From: an uncultured Atopobium sp.
GTDB taxonomy: Bacteria; Actinomycetota; Coriobacteriia; Coriobacteriales; Atopobiaceae
Assembly: GCA_937997345.1 (NCBI GenBank)
Contig: CALKTD010000007.1
Span: 1-54,394, forward strand
Direction: 5' to 3'
Length of the DNA: 54,394 nt
A program made the translations under genes and the position numbers. The notes under the pieces were generated by a model, which searched no databases, had not been told where the DNA came from, and worked only from the letters and a program-made list of their open reading frames with translations. Positions 53,668 through 54,394 of this stretch are shown here, piece by piece (position 1 is the stretch's first letter; the number at the start of each line of letters is the position of its first letter).

Positions 53668-53988
53668 ATGAAAGGTCTGGTAGAGGTACAGAAAGAAATT
53701 GTATTAAGGCAGTTCGTGCAAGGCAGTGCGGCAAAAATTGGATTCGGCCACAAGGAGTTTTATTCAGAGATCCATATTGCATCAGAGCAATTTGCAACTT
53801 TAAGAAAGTGGATTTCAGACCAAGGTAGAGTGGGTTTAAAAGATTTAAGTCCACAAGAGTATTTGGAGGTCATCATGGCGGAAACATGCATGGCTGAGGT
53901 AATGGATGAGCTTGATGAAGCCGGTATTTCTTATCAGTATTTGTATGCAAACTCTTCCGGTGAAGTAGCTTTAAGACCAGGTAGATAA
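53668..53988 (+). CDS. orphan protein under a LexA-like operator
   Basis: A 106-residue soluble protein, mainly helical, starting MKGLVEVQKEIV and ending ALRPGR. No family recognised. I chose the ATG at 53668 because AAAGAGG lies 5 nt before it; two codons earlier is an alternative start. Its palindromic operator suggests DNA-damage or stress control. No partner gene lies beside it. Confidence 0.65.
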   Translation: MKGLVEVQKEIVLRQFVQGSAAKIGFGHKEFYSEIHIASEQFATLRKWISDQGRVGLKDLSPQEYLEVIMAETCMAEVMDELDEAGISYQYLYANSSGEVALRPGR

Positions 53989-53989
53989 T

Positions 53990-54013
53990 AAAAAAGAGCT
54001 CCTGAAGGAGCTC
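53990..54013 (-). terminator. tRNA-Arg (ACG) terminator
   Basis: On the minus strand GAGCTCC and GGAGCTC pair around TTCA and are followed by six T. Confidence 0.85.
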
Positions 54014-54024
54014 CTAAGTTCAAG

Positions 54025-54101
54025 TGGTGCGGCGTATAGGATTCGAACCTATGACGCCCTGATTCGTAGTCAGGTCCTCTATCCAGCTGAGGTAACGCCG
54101 C
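54025..54101 (-). tRNA. tRNA-Arg (ACG)
   Basis: The reverse complement has acceptor GCGGCGT paired with ACGCCGC. Anticodon loop CTACGAA between CCTGA and TCAGG gives ACG. T-loop GTTCGAATC, CCA encoded. Confidence 0.95.
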
Positions 54102-54295
54102 GTGCGCTAACAATATGACAGACCTGTTTGTAAAATGCAAGTGTTTTCACGAAAAAAGTTAGAGTCAATACCTGTAGGGGAGATAGAGGAACAATTTCAG
54201 CTTCTCTGAAATGTGGTTTTGGGAAAGAGAGGTATTGAGAGGACGATAAAGAAAAGAAGAACAGTAAAAAGGAGGGCAGTATGGTTACATAAAAA

Positions 54296-54334
54296 TATCT
54301 CTATCTGAGTTTACGGTGGGTTCAGACAGAGATA
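54296..54334. repeat. imperfect inverted repeat near tRNA-Ser
   Basis: TATCTCTATCTGA and TCAGACAGAGATA pair at 12 of 13 positions around a 13-nt loop. No T-run follows on the plus strand. It lies 14 nt from the tRNA-Ser 3' end; on the minus strand the run of A before it reads as ATTTTTA, so it may be that tRNA's terminator. Confidence 0.4.
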
Positions 54335-54347
54335 GGTGAAATTAAAA

Positions 54348-54394
54348 TGGCGGAGAGCTGGGGATTCGAACCCCAGATGGGCTTTGGGCCCATA
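54348..54394 (-). tRNA. tRNA-Ser, partial
   Basis: The reverse complement shows a long variable arm (TGGGCCCAAAGCCCA), T-arm CTGGGGTTCGAATCCCCAG, acceptor end CTCTCC, G discriminator and CCA. Long arm plus G73 points to Ser. The anticodon is outside the window. Confidence 0.8.

Noticed and set aside
1..54394. CRISPR arrays, complete insertion sequences or prophage genes
   Set aside because: No regularly spaced repeats, transposase, integrase or phage structural genes were seen anywhere in the window.

Overview
The window spans the replication origin of a low-to-mid GC member of the Actinomycetota, most probably class Coriobacteriia (an Atopobium/Lancefieldella-like organism). The grounds are the actinobacterial fhaA-fhaB-pstP-rodA/pbp-pknB cluster, a DciA-type protein between recF and gyrB, class-typical PASTA kinase, PafB/PafC-like WYL regulators, a thioester/VaFE surface adhesin, and an [FeFe] hydrogenase that fits an anaerobe. 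The genus is inferred; no database search was run.

Layout. Positions 1-4306 hold a partial tRNA-Ile, a bifunctional-nuclease (DUF151) gene and a two-gene [FeFe]-hydrogenase operon. Positions 4509-13934 carry gyrA, gyrB, dciA, recF, dnaN and dnaA, all on the minus strand. Positions 13935-15246 are the probable oriC zone. It is split by a gene for a GHKL-ATPase/winged-helix protein and studded with TTTTCAACA-type 9-mers. From 15247 the plus strand takes over with rpmH, rnpA, yidD, yidC, jag-like, rsmG, parA and parB, with two perfect parS sites. The strand switch marks where the two replication arms diverge.

Positions 20304-32500 hold rlmN, ddl, a DnaQ-DinG helicase, a pair of WYL regulators, a membrane M28-like protein that has lost most of its metal ligands, a large thioester adhesin and a Fur-family regulator. 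Positions 32550-32900 are a GC-rich structured stretch with one small possible ORF whose ribosome-binding site is buried in a hairpin. Positions 32972-41403 carry tRNA-Gly, an M29 aminopeptidase, tRNA-Lys, purB, a Tat lipoprotein, an OmpR-type two-component system, purC, a small membrane protein and tRNA-Arg.

Positions 41443-42009 have no recognisable gene but hold an AT-rich stretch with three copies of a 25-nt repeat. Positions 42172-51652 are a minus-strand cell-wall and signalling operon: kinase, FhaA, FhaB, PP2C phosphatase, a single polypeptide joining a SEDS glycosyltransferase to a class B PBP, and a PASTA kinase. The end holds tRNA-Leu, serS, an orphan gene under a LexA-like palindrome, tRNA-Arg and a partial tRNA-Ser.

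The most unusual signals are at the origin. The DnaA DNA-binding signature reads GGRKHATILHS rather than the usual GGRDHTTVLHA form, and the flanking noncoding DNA is enriched for TTTTCAACA rather than TTATCCACA boxes, which suggests a co-varied initiator/box pair. The uncharacterised ATPase/winged-helix gene inside the same origin zone is a candidate replication or segregation partner.
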